Of a stretch of DNA of 64,000 nucleotides, positions 49,461 through 58,888 are shown one piece after another. The stretch's first letter is position 1. Each line of letters begins with the position of its first letter. A model generated the notes under the pieces. The model saw nothing but the letters and a program-made list of their open reading frames with translations, made no database searches and was not told the DNA's origin. The translations under genes were made by a program, and so were the position numbers. The DNA is from Adhaeribacter soli. Its GTDB lineage: Bacteria > Bacteroidota > Bacteroidia > Cytophagales > Hymenobacteraceae. The DNA is taken from positions 62,001 through 126,000 of the forward strand of contig NZ_VTWT01000001.1 in assembly GCF_008727925.1 (NCBI RefSeq). The letters are read 5' to 3'.

Positions 49461-51227
49461 TTAAATAACCAGCCTTACACCGCCTAGTTCCTGCAGGCCG
49501 TAATGAAAGCGGTCGCCGGGGGAGCCGATGAACATGAAGTTTTTGGGGATGTGCCATTTCGTGGAAAGTTCCTGGATCAGTTCCGGCCCGAAGTGTCCCT
49601 TTATCACAATAAAATCGACGGTTAATTCGGGGTAGGCCCGGTCGAGTACGTCTACTTCGTGGATTAGCTTTTTATTAACCACTTCGTTGTCGCCGATCAC
49701 GTTTACGATCTTCAGCTTGCGGGTATGTTCGTTTTCCACAATGTATCGCATTACCTTATTGAGGTTGGCAATATTGTCGCCTTTGGTAAAGAAAATAAAC
49801 TGTTGCGAGTGAATGCGCATAATCAGGCGTTTAAGCCGGTAAGAAGTTAAGGCCATGAGCTTGCCATGGGAATCTTCGAACTGACGGAGCAGGTAAACCA
49901 GCACCCCCAGGATGGTGGTACGGTTCAGCATGATAAATAGGAGAATAGCGGCCGGAATAAAATACTGCAGGAATACGAGCAAATACCCGGGGTTTAATAC
50001 GGCATTCCCGACCAGGGCAGCAAGGACCGCCAGAATGGCAAAGAAAACCGTGGAGGCGGAGGCCCGAACGGGCCGGGGAAGGCGGTTGCGGCGGATCTTC
50101 AGCAATACATTCCCGATCCCGAACAGAGTCATTACCGATAAAAAGGAGATCGTGTAAACGCCTGCCAGGGCTGCAATATTACCACTGGTAATGAAGAGAA
50201 TGGAAACGCACAGCAGGAAGAACGCGATCATGATGAGGTAGGTGGTGCCTTTGCGGTTGGTAATCAGCAGGAACTGGGGCAGGCAGCGGTCCAGAGTCAT
50301 GCGGTGCACCAGCCCGGCCACGCCTACATAGGAGGTCAGCACAGCACCGCTCAGCACCATGGCGGCATTTACCGAGATCAGGATGGCAAGCCAGGGGCCG
50401 CCGGCAATACCGCCCATATAAGCCAGCAAGGTTTCCTGGTGTGCGGGTACGTCGGGAATAGGGATGATGGAAAGCGCCAGAAAGGCGGTTAAGGGGTTGA
50501 AAATGGTTACGGCCAGCCACATGTTGCGGAGCGTTTTAATGAATACGCCCGGTGCCTGTTCCTCTACAAAGTTGGCTGAACTCTCGAACCCGGAAATACC
50601 CAGCATGGCCGCACTGAAGCCGAAGAAAAGCGCATGCCAGATACTTCCTTTCAGAGGCTGATGAAAGTTAATAGCAAAAGTGTCGAAACCATGGTTGAAC
50701 AGGTAAATGCAGCCGACAATTACCAGTAAGCTGAGCGTGCAAATGTGGGTTAGAAAAATGACTACGGCTACAATAGAAGATTCCCCGATGCCGAGAATGG
50801 TTAAACCCATAAAAATTGCCAGCAAGCCGATGGTGGCATACAGTACCGGCCAGCCCTGCCAGAGATGGTGCACGTAGTGCATGGCCTCGGTAGCGGAAAT
50901 TACGGCCGTGGCCATGTACGAAAGCAGCGTTAAGCAGGCGGCCATGGAGGCGGTGCGCTTGCTGGTGGTATTGAGCAGGGCGTTGTAGGCGCCGCCGTTC
51001 AAAGGTAATGCGCCTACCACCTCGCCGTATATTTTGCGGAAAAGGAACAATACACCCCCCACCAGCAACAAGGCAATCCAGGCGTACTGACCGGCGTAAA
51101 TGATAGCCAGCGAGGAAACGTATAAACAGGAAGAGGTTATATCGTTGCCGCAAATGGCCGTAGCCGGCAATTCTCCTAATTTTTTATGACCCGTGGTCGA
51201 TACAACCTGGGTAAGATCTTTTTCCAT
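49461..51227 (-). CDS. APC-type amino acid permease with C-terminal soluble domain
   Basis: The 588-residue protein has about 12 transmembrane helices (roughly residues 25-445) with APC-superfamily sequence near the N-terminus (GNDITSSCLYVSSLAIIYAG) and FGFSAAMLGISGFESSANFVEEQ around 200-222. After the last helix there is a soluble domain of about 130 residues (about 455-588). Fused cytosolic domains of this kind can regulate transport; the domain was not assigned. Substrate unknown, probably an amino acid or amine. It stands alone. Confidence 0.9.
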   Translation of the reverse strand: MEKDLTQVVSTTGHKKLGELPATAICGNDITSSCLYVSSLAIIYAGQYAWIALLLVGGVLFLFRKIYGEVVGALPLNGGAYNALLNTTSKRTASMAACLTLLSYMATAVISATEAMHYVHHLWQGWPVLYATIGLLAIFMGLTILGIGESSIVAVVIFLTHICTLSLLVIVGCIYLFNHGFDTFAINFHQPLKGSIWHALFFGFSAAMLGISGFESSANFVEEQAPGVFIKTLRNMWLAVTIFNPLTAFLALSIIPIPDVPAHQETLLAYMGGIAGGPWLAILISVNAAMVLSGAVLTSYVGVAGLVHRMTLDRCLPQFLLITNRKGTTYLIMIAFFLLCVSILFITSGNIAALAGVYTISFLSVMTLFGIGNVLLKIRRNRLPRPVRASASTVFFAILAVLAALVGNAVLNPGYLLVFLQYFIPAAILLFIMLNRTTILGVLVYLLRQFEDSHGKLMALTSYRLKRLIMRIHSQQFIFFTKGDNIANLNKVMRYIVENEHTRKLKIVNVIGDNEVVNKKLIHEVDVLDRAYPELTVDFIVIKGHFGPELIQELSTKWHIPKNFMFIGSPGDRFHYGLQELGGVRLVI

Positions 51228-51436
51228 AGAGGTCCGGAAAGCAAGAGATTCAGTTTAAGAATACAAACCAGTTGCCGTTAAGTTTTGGCAAGTGTGCTAC
51301 GAACCTGAATAATATTGGGTTTTTGGTTAAAAGTAATACCGAATTAAAATGATTTTTCGCCTTGTTACCGTCTTCTGCTTCTGATAGAAGGCAACGCTCA
51401 GAAGCAGCTTTTGAAATTGTTTATAGCAAAAAAAAA

Positions 51437-51494
51437 TCTCGGTAGCATTCCGTAGCGTAGGGCTTAAACCCTACGCTACGGAATGCTACCGAGA
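51437..51494. repeat. 58-bp near-perfect palindrome (family A), copy 3
   Basis: TCTCGGTAGCATTCCGTAGC begins a dyad of 29 bases per side around 51465/51466 with one mismatch. Same core as 14586-14621 and 46901-46948. Confidence 0.9.
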
Positions 51495-51547
51495 AATATT
51501 GATTTAGAGGCAATGGAACATTATATAGGCATTTACTTCCAGAATTC

Positions 51548-51577
51548 ATTGCCGTCAGCTAAAGCAGACGGCAATGA
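51548..51577 (+). repeat. Family B element, copy 6
   Basis: ATTGCCGTCAGCTAAAGCAG starts a palindrome of about 28 bases that contains the family core and is followed by GAAAAG. Confidence 0.85.
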
Positions 51578-51649
51578 AAAGGACTCAAAATTATTGTACG
51601 TGACGCCTATTTTTATTTTAAAGCATTTCCTGTTTCTGGTTTGTTAAAG

Positions 51650-51745
51650 GGTAGTGAAGGACCTTGTCGGCTTACAGTAATACTGTTATTGTTAGAATCT
51701 CTGCTGTAAGCCGACGAGGTCCTTCGCTGGCGCTCAGGATGACGG
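51650..51745. repeat. Family E inverted repeat, copy 2
   Basis: GAAGGACCTTGTCGGCTTAC and its inverse (GTAAGCCGACGAGGTCCTTC) flank a loop that contains a TAATACTGTTATTGTTA segment. The right end CGCTGGCGCTCAGGATGAC matches the 15.8-kb copy. Confidence 0.8.
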
Positions 51746-51801
51746 TAAATTTTTATGGTTTACTCATTTATCTTTCTGATTATGAGGTTTGGGCCTTTTG
51801 C

Positions 51802-52569
51802 TTACCCGTAAATTTCATTCAGCAAGCCGGCCAGGCGGATACCGGCCTGCAGCAGCCGTTGCTCTACGGTATCGAAATTCTGGTAAGAGTATTTGTAGCC
51901 TAATTTCTTATCGGCGGGCAGGTTATAGACTTGGGGCCGGTAGGTCATCGATTCGTAGGCCCAGTCGCGGATGGTGGTGCTTTGCAGTTGCCTGATCTGT
52001 TGTTTACCCGGTTTACCTAAAAAGCAGGTTAGTTCGGAAAAGCTCAGGGCCTGAAAATCGATCATGTCGCTGTCCCAGACGCGGTGCAGGTTAGATGGCT
52101 TGCCAAACCATTCTACTTTAATGGCATTGCCGCCGGTATCGTCGCCGCGGCCTACGTGCAGGGGCTGGTGGAGGTCGCCTACCAGGTGCACCAGGTATTT
52201 CAGGTTTTCCTGCTGCTCTTTTTCCGGCCGGTTCTTGTCTTTTAAAACTTTGGTCAGTTCTTCAATTTTAGCAATCACGTCGCCTTTGGGGTTCTTTTCG
52301 GTTTGCTCGTATTTTTCGTTGTCCGGAATGGTTACCCAGTGCCAGTCGTGCGTAAAGTTGTAGGCTTCATCCGATTTTATTTCGTCCATCCAGGTAGATA
52401 CTTCGGCCAGGGAATTGTCGCCCAGAATAGCCTTGATCTTCTTTTTGGCTTTGTTTTTCAGGTGCTGTTCGGCTACCAGACCAACCACGCGGTGCCCGTT
52501 GGCGCCCCAGGAAAAAGCCTCGCCTGTGAATAATAAAGCCATTAAAAGCGCGCAAACTACTTTTTTCAT
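51802..52569 (-). CDS. S1/P1-type nuclease
   Basis: Starting at MKKVVCALL gives 255 residues with a signal peptide (about 1-19) that leaves the mature N-terminal tryptophan (WGANGHRVVG), the first zinc ligand of the P1/S1 nuclease family. Further zinc-ligand regions are TWMDEIKSD, NFTHDWHWV, LVGDLHQPLHVG and GDDTGGN. All the usual trinuclear zinc-site residues appear present, so it is expected to be an active, periplasmic or secreted single-strand-specific nuclease/3'-nucleotidase. The upstream ATG (10 codons earlier) would disrupt the signal peptide. Confidence 0.93.
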   Translation of the reverse strand: MKKVVCALLMALLFTGEAFSWGANGHRVVGLVAEQHLKNKAKKKIKAILGDNSLAEVSTWMDEIKSDEAYNFTHDWHWVTIPDNEKYEQTEKNPKGDVIAKIEELTKVLKDKNRPEKEQQENLKYLVHLVGDLHQPLHVGRGDDTGGNAIKVEWFGKPSNLHRVWDSDMIDFQALSFSELTCFLGKPGKQQIRQLQSTTIRDWAYESMTYRPQVYNLPADKKLGYKYSYQNFDTVEQRLLQAGIRLAGLLNEIYG

Positions 52570-52709
52570 ATAAGTTGCTACTGTTTTTATTTCCTGCAAA
52601 AGTAGTTCATAATAGTCTGACTACCTTGCTGGTGAAGGTTTTAACCATTTGTTGCTGTTACTAAGTGATTGAGTTTTCATCATCGCATTCTGGGTAAGGA
52701 GAAAAGTTG

Positions 52710-52835
52710 GTCATTCCGAGCGAAGCCGAGGAAACTTATAGAAGTTACAATGACAAAGCGCGCGTAGCAAGATTTGTCTTACCGGTTAGGTTTAATATGT
52801 GGCTTCATAAGTTCCCTCGGCTTCGCTCGGGATGA
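52710..52835. repeat. Inverted repeat with GTCATTCCGAGCGAAGCCGA arms
   Basis: Left arm 52710-52740 and right arm 52806-52835 are inverted copies of a Bacteroidota repeat (GTCATTCCGAGCGAAGCCGA on the left; CTCGGCTTCGCTCGG on the right). Loop of about 65 bases. No gene lies in 52570-52953. Confidence 0.8.
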
Positions 52836-52953
52836 CGCAATAATGTAGCTTCACTTTACACCTGGATGAACGCATTAACAGGGAAATTTCCTCGGCTCTA
52901 AAGAAAATCTCCAAGCAACTTTATTATGCCCGAACAGAAATCTGATGCAATTT

Positions 52954-53865
52954 CTACAAAAGCCCTTCCACCGATAAATAACGTTCGCCGGTATCGTAGT
53001 TGAACGTGAGGATGCGGGAGCCGGCCGGGATTTCGGGGAGTTTTTTAGCTACGGCAGCCAGGGAGGCTCCGGTGGAAATGCCCGCAAAAATGCCTTCTTC
53101 CCGGGCGATGCGGCGGGTGTATTCAAAAGCTTCGTCTTTGCTTACCTGGATCGCGCCGTCGAGCAAACTGGTATCCAGAATGGAGGGAATGAAACCGGCG
53201 CCCAGGCCTTGGAGCGGGTGCGGCCCCGGCGCGCCGCCGCTTAAAACCGGCGACAGTTCCGGCTCCACGGCAAAAACTTTCAGCTTCGGGAATTGCTCTT
53301 TTAGCACGCTGGCCAATGCCCCGATGTGGCCGCCGGTGCCAACGCCCGTAATAATGTAGTCGAGCCCTTCCGGAAAATCGTGCAGCACTTCCCGGGCGGT
53401 GGTTCTTTTGTGGATCTCCAGGTTGGCCATGTTTTCGAACTGCTGGGCGATCCAGGAATTCGGGGTTTGGGCTGCCAGTTCCTTTGCTTTTTCGATGGCA
53501 CCTTTCATGCCTTTTTCGCGCGGCGTAAGCACAAATTCCGCTCCGTAAACTGACATTAGTTTGCGGCGTTCCACGCTCATGGATTCGGGCATTACCAAGA
53601 TGAGTTTGTATTTTTTTACTGCGGCCACCATCGCCATGCCAATGCCGGTATTCCCCGAAGTTGGTTCGATGATCACGCTGTTCTCGTTCAGGAGGCCGCT
53701 TCGTTCGGCGTCTTCGATCATGGCCAGGGCAATGCGGTCTTTGATGCTGTTTCCGGGGTTGGCTTTTTCCAGCTTTATCCAGACTTCGTGGCTGCTGCCG
53801 AAAAGGTTGTTTATGCGGACGTGGGGCGTATTGCCGATGGTTTCTAATATATTTTGTGCTTTCAT
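52954..53865 (-). CDS. cysK: Cysteine synthase (O-acetylserine sulfhydrylase)
   Basis: The 303-residue PLP enzyme has K42 in NPGNSIKDR, the substrate loop [10 protein letters not shown] near 68-77 and the phosphate loop GVGTGGH near 174-180. Length and motifs fit CysK/CysM type A. It makes L-cysteine from O-acetylserine and sulfide. Its partner gene encoding serine acetyltransferase ends 12 bases upstream; the two form the cysteine biosynthesis operon. Confidence 0.95.
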   Translation of the reverse strand: MKAQNILETIGNTPHVRINNLFGSSHEVWIKLEKANPGNSIKDRIALAMIEDAERSGLLNENSVIIEPTSGNTGIGMAMVAAVKKYKLILVMPESMSVERRKLMSVYGAEFVLTPREKGMKGAIEKAKELAAQTPNSWIAQQFENMANLEIHKRTTAREVLHDFPEGLDYIITGVGTGGHIGALASVLKEQFPKLKVFAVEPELSPVLSGGAPGPHPLQGLGAGFIPSILDTSLLDGAIQVSKDEAFEYTRRIAREEGIFAGISTGASLAAVAKKLPEIPAGSRILTFNYDTGERYLSVEGLL

Positions 53866-53877
53866 GTTGCAGTTATT

Positions 53878-54711
53878 TTATATGCTGAAATTGATAGGTT
53901 CGGGAAAGGGGTTTTTATCGCGGATCTTCACTTCGCTTAACTGGTAAACCACCGAATGCGCCGGTACGCTGTAGGTAAGCCACACGTTCCCCCCGATAAT
54001 GCTGTTGCTGCCCACTACCGTATCGCCACCCAGGATGGTAGCGCCGGAATAGATAACCACGTGGTCCTGAATGGTGGGGTGCCTTTTTTTGTTTGCATTG
54101 CTTTTGGCCACGTTCAAAGCGCCAAGCGTTACGCCCTGGTAAATTTTCACGGAATTTCCGATCACGGTGGTTTCCCCGATCACAATGCCGGTGCCGTGGT
54201 CGATGGCAAAGGCTTCGCCGATCTCGGCGCCGGGGTGAATATCGATGCCGGTTTGGCGGTGCGCAAATTCGGTGAAAAGGCGGGGCAATACCGGTACGTT
54301 CAGCTCCCAAAGCCAGTGGGCAATGCGGTAAACGGCGGTGGCAAAAAAACCGGGGTAGGTGATCAGGATCTCTTCCAGGGAAAAAGCAGCCGGGTCGAAT
54401 TGTAAAATGGCTTCGGCATCTTTCAGGCAATGGTGGTAGAGTTCGGGAAGTTTATGGAAGAAGCGGAGCCTTAACTGGTCTCGTTCCTCGTCCGAGGCAA
54501 TGGTGGCTTCCAGCAGGTGAATGAACTCTATTTCGAGTTTCTCGAAGGCAATTTCTACTTCGTTTTCGTTGGCATAGCAGCCGTGGTAAGGGGTGAAAAG
54601 TAAGTGGAACAAACCGTTTATAAATTCTTCGGCCTGCCGCTTGTTCGGAAAACCCGCAAAGCTTTCCCGGTTTTTATCAAAAAGCTGTTTTATCAATACT
54701 TTTCTGTCCAT
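53878..54711 (-). CDS. cysE: Serine O-acetyltransferase
   Basis: The 277-residue protein has an N-terminal helical region and a left-handed beta-helix with hexapeptide repeats: HPGAEIGEAFAIDHGTGIVIGET (about 180-202), GVTLGAL, and KRHPTIQDHVVIYSGATILGGDT. The catalytic HPGA and HGTG histidines are present. It acetylates serine to feed the CysK encoded by the next gene. The N-terminal part is longer than in E. coli CysE and fits the EpsC-like type. Promoter presumably in 54712-55072. Confidence 0.95.
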   Translation of the reverse strand: MDRKVLIKQLFDKNRESFAGFPNKRQAEEFINGLFHLLFTPYHGCYANENEVEIAFEKLEIEFIHLLEATIASDEERDQLRLRFFHKLPELYHHCLKDAEAILQFDPAAFSLEEILITYPGFFATAVYRIAHWLWELNVPVLPRLFTEFAHRQTGIDIHPGAEIGEAFAIDHGTGIVIGETTVIGNSVKIYQGVTLGALNVAKSNANKKRHPTIQDHVVIYSGATILGGDTVVGSNSIIGGNVWLTYSVPAHSVVYQLSEVKIRDKNPFPEPINFSI

Positions 54712-55072
54712 TCCGGCTACTGTTTTATGAACTTCCGATAGTATTACCAGATTAAGCAGGATAAGTTTTAGGCTTCCCGGGAAAGATCTAAAATTAACTA
54801 GTTTCTATGTTTTGCTTGGTTTTGGACAATATTTAAACAGAATAGTTTAAAATGAAAGTCTTAGGCTTACGGGAGATAAAAACTGACCATAATTACCCGG
54901 TTTCGCAAAGGTTTTAGTGCAACTTAATGTATATTAAAACATATAACCAGTAATAGCTTCCGGTAATTGCTTCTCTTTCCAAAAGCAGCAGCTGCTGCAA
55001 AATATCCAATCTACAACCGTCCGGGTTTTTCAAGCGAATCAGATACCATTTTTATTAAAAAAAAATATCGTT
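54712..55072. other. AT-rich divergent intergenic region
   Basis: This 361-base spacer separates cysE from the first of three tandem T9SS paralogs. The paralog-linked TACCATTTTTA motif is at 55044-55054, 29 bases before the start codon. No other feature stands out. Confidence 0.55.
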
Positions 55073-56500
55073 ATGAAGAATTTTACCATTCTTTTGGTAT
55101 GTTTCGGGCTGTTTTCTTTCCGGGCTCTGGCCCAGTTCAGCTCCGTTACCAGCCTCAATTCCCTTTCCGTAAACGAAAATACCGCTGCTAAACCGCAATC
55201 GAAAGTCTGGAAGCACGACGGGAAATTCTGGGCGGTTTTATCGAACAGCAATGGCACCTACATCTGGGTGCTGGACGGCAAAAGCTGGAAAAATAAGCTG
55301 AAACTGACCTCCGATAAAGGCCGCGCCGATTGCAAAGTGGTGGGAAAGGTGGTGCACATTTTGCTATTCCAGGGAAGTTCTTCGGAATTGTATTCGGCTG
55401 AGTACGATAACGTGGATGAAACCTACAAGCCCTGGTCCAAACGAAAATCGCGGTCCAAAGTATCGCTCGATTCCGGCGTGGAAACCGCTACCATCGATAT
55501 CGATACCAACGGCAGAATGTGGCTCGCTTCCGATTCCAAAAACAAGATAAATGTGCGCTGGAGCGATTCGCCTTACGAAAAATGGAGTTCTCCGATCACA
55601 CTGGCAGACAATATTACCGACGATGATATCTCTTCCGTGATTGCTTTCCCTAATTCCGGGCAGATCGGGGTGTTTTGGTCTAATCAGAAAACGGAAGATT
55701 TCGGCTTTAAAATGCATACCGATGGGGCCAGCCCTTCTTCCTGGTCGTCGGACGAAAAACCGGGCTCCAAATATGCTAAAAATGTTGGCGACGGGTTTGC
55801 CGATGACCACATGAACCTGAAGTTAGGAAGTAACGGTACCTTGTATGTGGCCATGAAAACCAGCTACGATAAATCCGGTTATCCGCGGCTGGGTTTGCTG
55901 GTGCGCCGGCCTACCGGCTCCTGGGACAAGCTTTACGAAGTTTCGGAAAAAGGTACGCGGGCTATTCTGGTGCTGAACGAAGCGGCCGATAAAATGCGGG
56001 TTATTTACACCGAAGTAGAGGACGGCGGCGACATTCTGTACCGGGAATCCAGGATCTCAAGCATTGATTTTGGTAAATCCCGAACCCTGATAAAAGGAAC
56101 CTATAATGACGCAACCAGCAGCAAAGATTCTTATGCGGGCAGTACCATTATTATCGCTTCCAGTAATTCCAAAGCCGTAAGCATTTTAGGAACCGATCAG
56201 CTGGCAGCGCCGGAACCTGAAATGGTAGCCCCGGTTTTGCAGCCGGAACTGGCTGCTTTCCCGAACCCGTTCTTCGACAATGCCACCCTGAAATTTACCA
56301 TGCCGGAAACCGGGGAATACACCATTGCTTTATACGATGCGCAGGGAAACCAGAGCCGGATCCTGAAGCATGGTACAGCAGAAGCCGGGGAAGCCGGAAT
56401 AGTAGAAGTTGACGCGCATGATTTGCCAAGAGGCCTGTACGTGGTCCGGTTACAGACTGCTCATGACGCTGCCACGCTCCGGGTAATGCACGAAAAATAA
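55073..56500 (+). CDS. T9SS-secreted predicted beta-propeller protein (first of three tandem paralogs)
   Basis: The 475-residue protein has a signal peptide (about 1-20, cut after LAQ), a repeat-rich central region (about 25-380) with blade-like units such as DTNGRMWLASDSKNKINVR, GQIGVFWSNQ and GTLYVAMKTSYD, and a C-terminal sorting domain (about 390-475) with FPNPFFDNATLKFTMP and GLYVVRLQT. A sialidase/BNR-like propeller is plausible but no catalytic residues are assigned. Two paralogs follow at 56797 and 58889. Probably secreted by the type IX system and anchored or released at the surface. Confidence 0.85.
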   Translation: MKNFTILLVCFGLFSFRALAQFSSVTSLNSLSVNENTAAKPQSKVWKHDGKFWAVLSNSNGTYIWVLDGKSWKNKLKLTSDKGRADCKVVGKVVHILLFQGSSSELYSAEYDNVDETYKPWSKRKSRSKVSLDSGVETATIDIDTNGRMWLASDSKNKINVRWSDSPYEKWSSPITLADNITDDDISSVIAFPNSGQIGVFWSNQKTEDFGFKMHTDGASPSSWSSDEKPGSKYAKNVGDGFADDHMNLKLGSNGTLYVAMKTSYDKSGYPRLGLLVRRPTGSWDKLYEVSEKGTRAILVLNEAADKMRVIYTEVEDGGDILYRESRISSIDFGKSRTLIKGTYNDATSSKDSYAGSTIIIASSNSKAVSILGTDQLAAPEPEMVAPVLQPELAAFPNPFFDNATLKFTMPETGEYTIALYDAQGNQSRILKHGTAEAGEAGIVEVDAHDLPRGLYVVRLQTAHDAATLRVMHEK

Positions 56501-56520
56501 AACGGAAATCATGAAGTATT

Positions 56521-56550
56521 TAACCCGGCTTCCGGAAAGGGGCCGGGTTA
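56521..56550. terminator. Hairpin after the first paralog
   Basis: TAACCCGGC and GCCGGGTTA pair over 9 bp with a 12-base loop, 21 bases after the stop codon. No T run follows, so termination is only a possibility. Confidence 0.45.
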
Positions 56551-56796
56551 TAGTGCAAATTCCAGGCACCATGCGTTTCAAAAATAGGACATTTTTAAGC
56601 CTCCAACATCTGCCCGAACTTTTAGTTTCCGGCCGAAGATCTGATCCATTAAATTACCTTGAAGAAATAATCTCACCCGTTTTCTTACCCATCTACTATT
56701 TTTCTGACCGGTACTTTCAGGAGTAACTTATCTATCACTTCCCGCCACTTTTTTATCCGGACCGGATACCATTTTGTACTTAAATTAATTCATCTT

Positions 56797-58209
56797 ATGA
56801 AAAAGATTGCCCTGCTTTTAGTTTGCCTGGAGCTGTTTGCTTTCCGGGTTTTTGCGCAATTCAGTACGGTAACGCCTCTGGACCCGGTTGCCGTTACTTC
56901 CGACACCAAAGACAAACCGCAATCGAAGGTTTGGATGCACGACGGCCGGTTCTGGACGGTGCTGATTACCGGTAGCGGTACGTTCCTTTACCGGCTCGAC
57001 GGCGCCGCCTGGAAAAGCATGCTGAAAATTTCAGCCTTTACTTATGGCCGCGCCGATTGCAAAATGAACGGCAACGTTAACCATATTCTGCTGTACCGGG
57101 GCGCGGCTTCGCAACTCATTTCGGTGGAATATGAACCGGTTTCCTTCACTTATAAACTCTGGAGCAAAAGAACGGCGCCCGCCAATATTACGCTCGATAC
57201 CGGGGTAGAAACCGCCACCATCGACCTCGACACCAAAGGCCGGATGTGGCTGGCTTCGGATGGCACTACCAACGTAAACGTGCGTTGGAGCGATGCGCCT
57301 TATACTACCTGGAGTGCTCCTGTAAATCTGGCTACGGTTATGGATGACGACATTTGCGCAGTAATTGCTTTGCCTGTGGCCGGAAAGATCGGGGTAATGT
57401 GGTCGGACCAGGGTACCAAACGGTTCGGGTTTAAAACCCATACTGATGGTGCGGTTCCGGGAACCTGGTCGGCAGATGAAGTGCCGGCTTCGCAATCGGC
57501 CCTTAACGTGGGTTTTGGCATGGCCGACGACCACATAAATATGAAAGCTGCTGCCGATGGTACCTTGTATTGCGCCGTGAAAACCGGTTATAATCATACC
57601 AGTTATCCGCGCATTGCTTTGCTCGTCCGTCGCCCGACCGGTGCCTGGGATAATCTCTACGAAGTAGAACGGCAGCTCGGTACCCGGCCCATTGTGCTTT
57701 TAAACGAAGATCAGAATAAAATAAAAGTAGTCTATACCGCATCCGAAACCGGAGGGAATATTCTTTACCGGGAATCGGCTATTTCACCTATCGCATTCGG
57801 CAATCAGTTTACGCTTATAAACGGCACGTATAACTTTGCCACCAGCTGCAAGCAAACCTATACCGCCAGCACGGTTATTCTTGCTTCTACCAGCACCTGG
57901 GCCGTAGGCGTAACCGGAACCGACCAGAAGCCGGTAACGCCCAACCTGAAGCTCGAACTGGATGCTAACCCGAACCCATTTTCTTCCCTGGCCACCATAA
58001 ATTACCAGTTACCGGAAGCGGGGCAATACAGCGTTTCGCTTTATGACCACCGGGGAAAAAAGACCACTGTGCTGAAACAAGGAAACAACCTGGCCGGAGA
58101 AAAAGGCAAAGTTACCATTGATGGTTCCGGCATGAAAAGAGGCATGTACCTGGTACGCTTGCAAACAAACAAAGAAGCCAGATCGCTGAAATTGTTGCAC
58201 CAGAAGTAA
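56797..58209 (+). CDS. T9SS-secreted predicted beta-propeller protein (second paralog)
   Basis: The 470-residue protein shares its whole layout with the genes on either side: signal peptide (about 1-20), blade units (DTKGRMWLASDGTTNVNVR, GKIGVMWSDQ, GTLYCAVKTGYN) and C-terminal sorting domain (NPNPFSSLATINYQLP, GMYLVRLQT). It keeps a HDGRFWTVL segment where copy 1 has HDGKFWAVL. A TACCATTTTG motif lies 30 bases before the start. Copies 2 and 3 look more alike than either is to copy 1 (for example both have EVPASQSALNVG). Function unknown. Confidence 0.85.
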   Translation: MKKIALLLVCLELFAFRVFAQFSTVTPLDPVAVTSDTKDKPQSKVWMHDGRFWTVLITGSGTFLYRLDGAAWKSMLKISAFTYGRADCKMNGNVNHILLYRGAASQLISVEYEPVSFTYKLWSKRTAPANITLDTGVETATIDLDTKGRMWLASDGTTNVNVRWSDAPYTTWSAPVNLATVMDDDICAVIALPVAGKIGVMWSDQGTKRFGFKTHTDGAVPGTWSADEVPASQSALNVGFGMADDHINMKAAADGTLYCAVKTGYNHTSYPRIALLVRRPTGAWDNLYEVERQLGTRPIVLLNEDQNKIKVVYTASETGGNILYRESAISPIAFGNQFTLINGTYNFATSCKQTYTASTVILASTSTWAVGVTGTDQKPVTPNLKLELDANPNPFSSLATINYQLPEAGQYSVSLYDHRGKKTTVLKQGNNLAGEKGKVTIDGSGMKRGMYLVRLQTNKEARSLKLLHQK

Positions 58210-58390
58210 GCTCTGAAGAAAGAAATAAAAAGCTAAGTAAAAATTGATGATTTGTGTTTTTGTCCCCTTTGCAGTGGATTATTTCTGCTAGTGAACCGCT
58301 TCATCAGAGGCTAACCTAGTAAGGTAAAAACCCAAGGTAACCAATCCCCCTCACTGGAGCAGGGTTGATTCATTCTAAACTAAAGCAGCT

Positions 58391-58513
58391 TTTTCGGATA
58401 TTTTTATCCGAAAACTTCCTGGTGGGGATCTACTGATCCCCGTATTGTGGCCTGAAAATGGTCCACGCGGGTTAATAATCCCGCAACAGGATGCTTCCGG
58501 ATCGGTAGATCCG
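58391..58513. repeat. Cluster of GGAT-type hairpins
   Basis: Palindromes at 58391-58414 (TTTTCGGATA...TATCCGAAAA), 58424-58441 (GGGGATC...GATCCCC), 58467-58484 (GCGGGTTAATAATCCCGC, one mismatch) and 58496-58513 (TCCGGATC...GATCCGA) lie in one 123-base stretch. It matches the style of the cluster at 32166-32306. The surrounding spacer (58210-58888) also has a CCCCTCAAGGGG palindrome near 58669. Confidence 0.8.
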
Positions 58514-58888
58514 AAAGAGCAAACGAGGAGAATCCGCTAGAATGAAACAGTCCTGCTCCGAGGAGGGGAATTATCAGATAGGCTTTTTTTCCTCCTAAGT
58601 TAGTTTGCAAAAAGGCGGGTACACCAGCTGATGCTTTTCAGAAAACGTTTAAACACCCCTATGATCCCCTCAAGGGGATAGTCATTAGCCAGCATAAAAC
58701 CATCCGAAAGGAAAATACATTCCTTGTTGTGAAAGGCCGCTTATAACTTTCATATAGCACTCAATCTTCCAAGATTCCGCCAACAGAAACGCACGCTTGC
58801 CGCTGAACTTTTAAGAGCAAACCCTTCTTTAAAGCAGTTTTTATAGTTCTCCAACTACCATTTTTATCACGTTTTTAAATAGCTTTTC

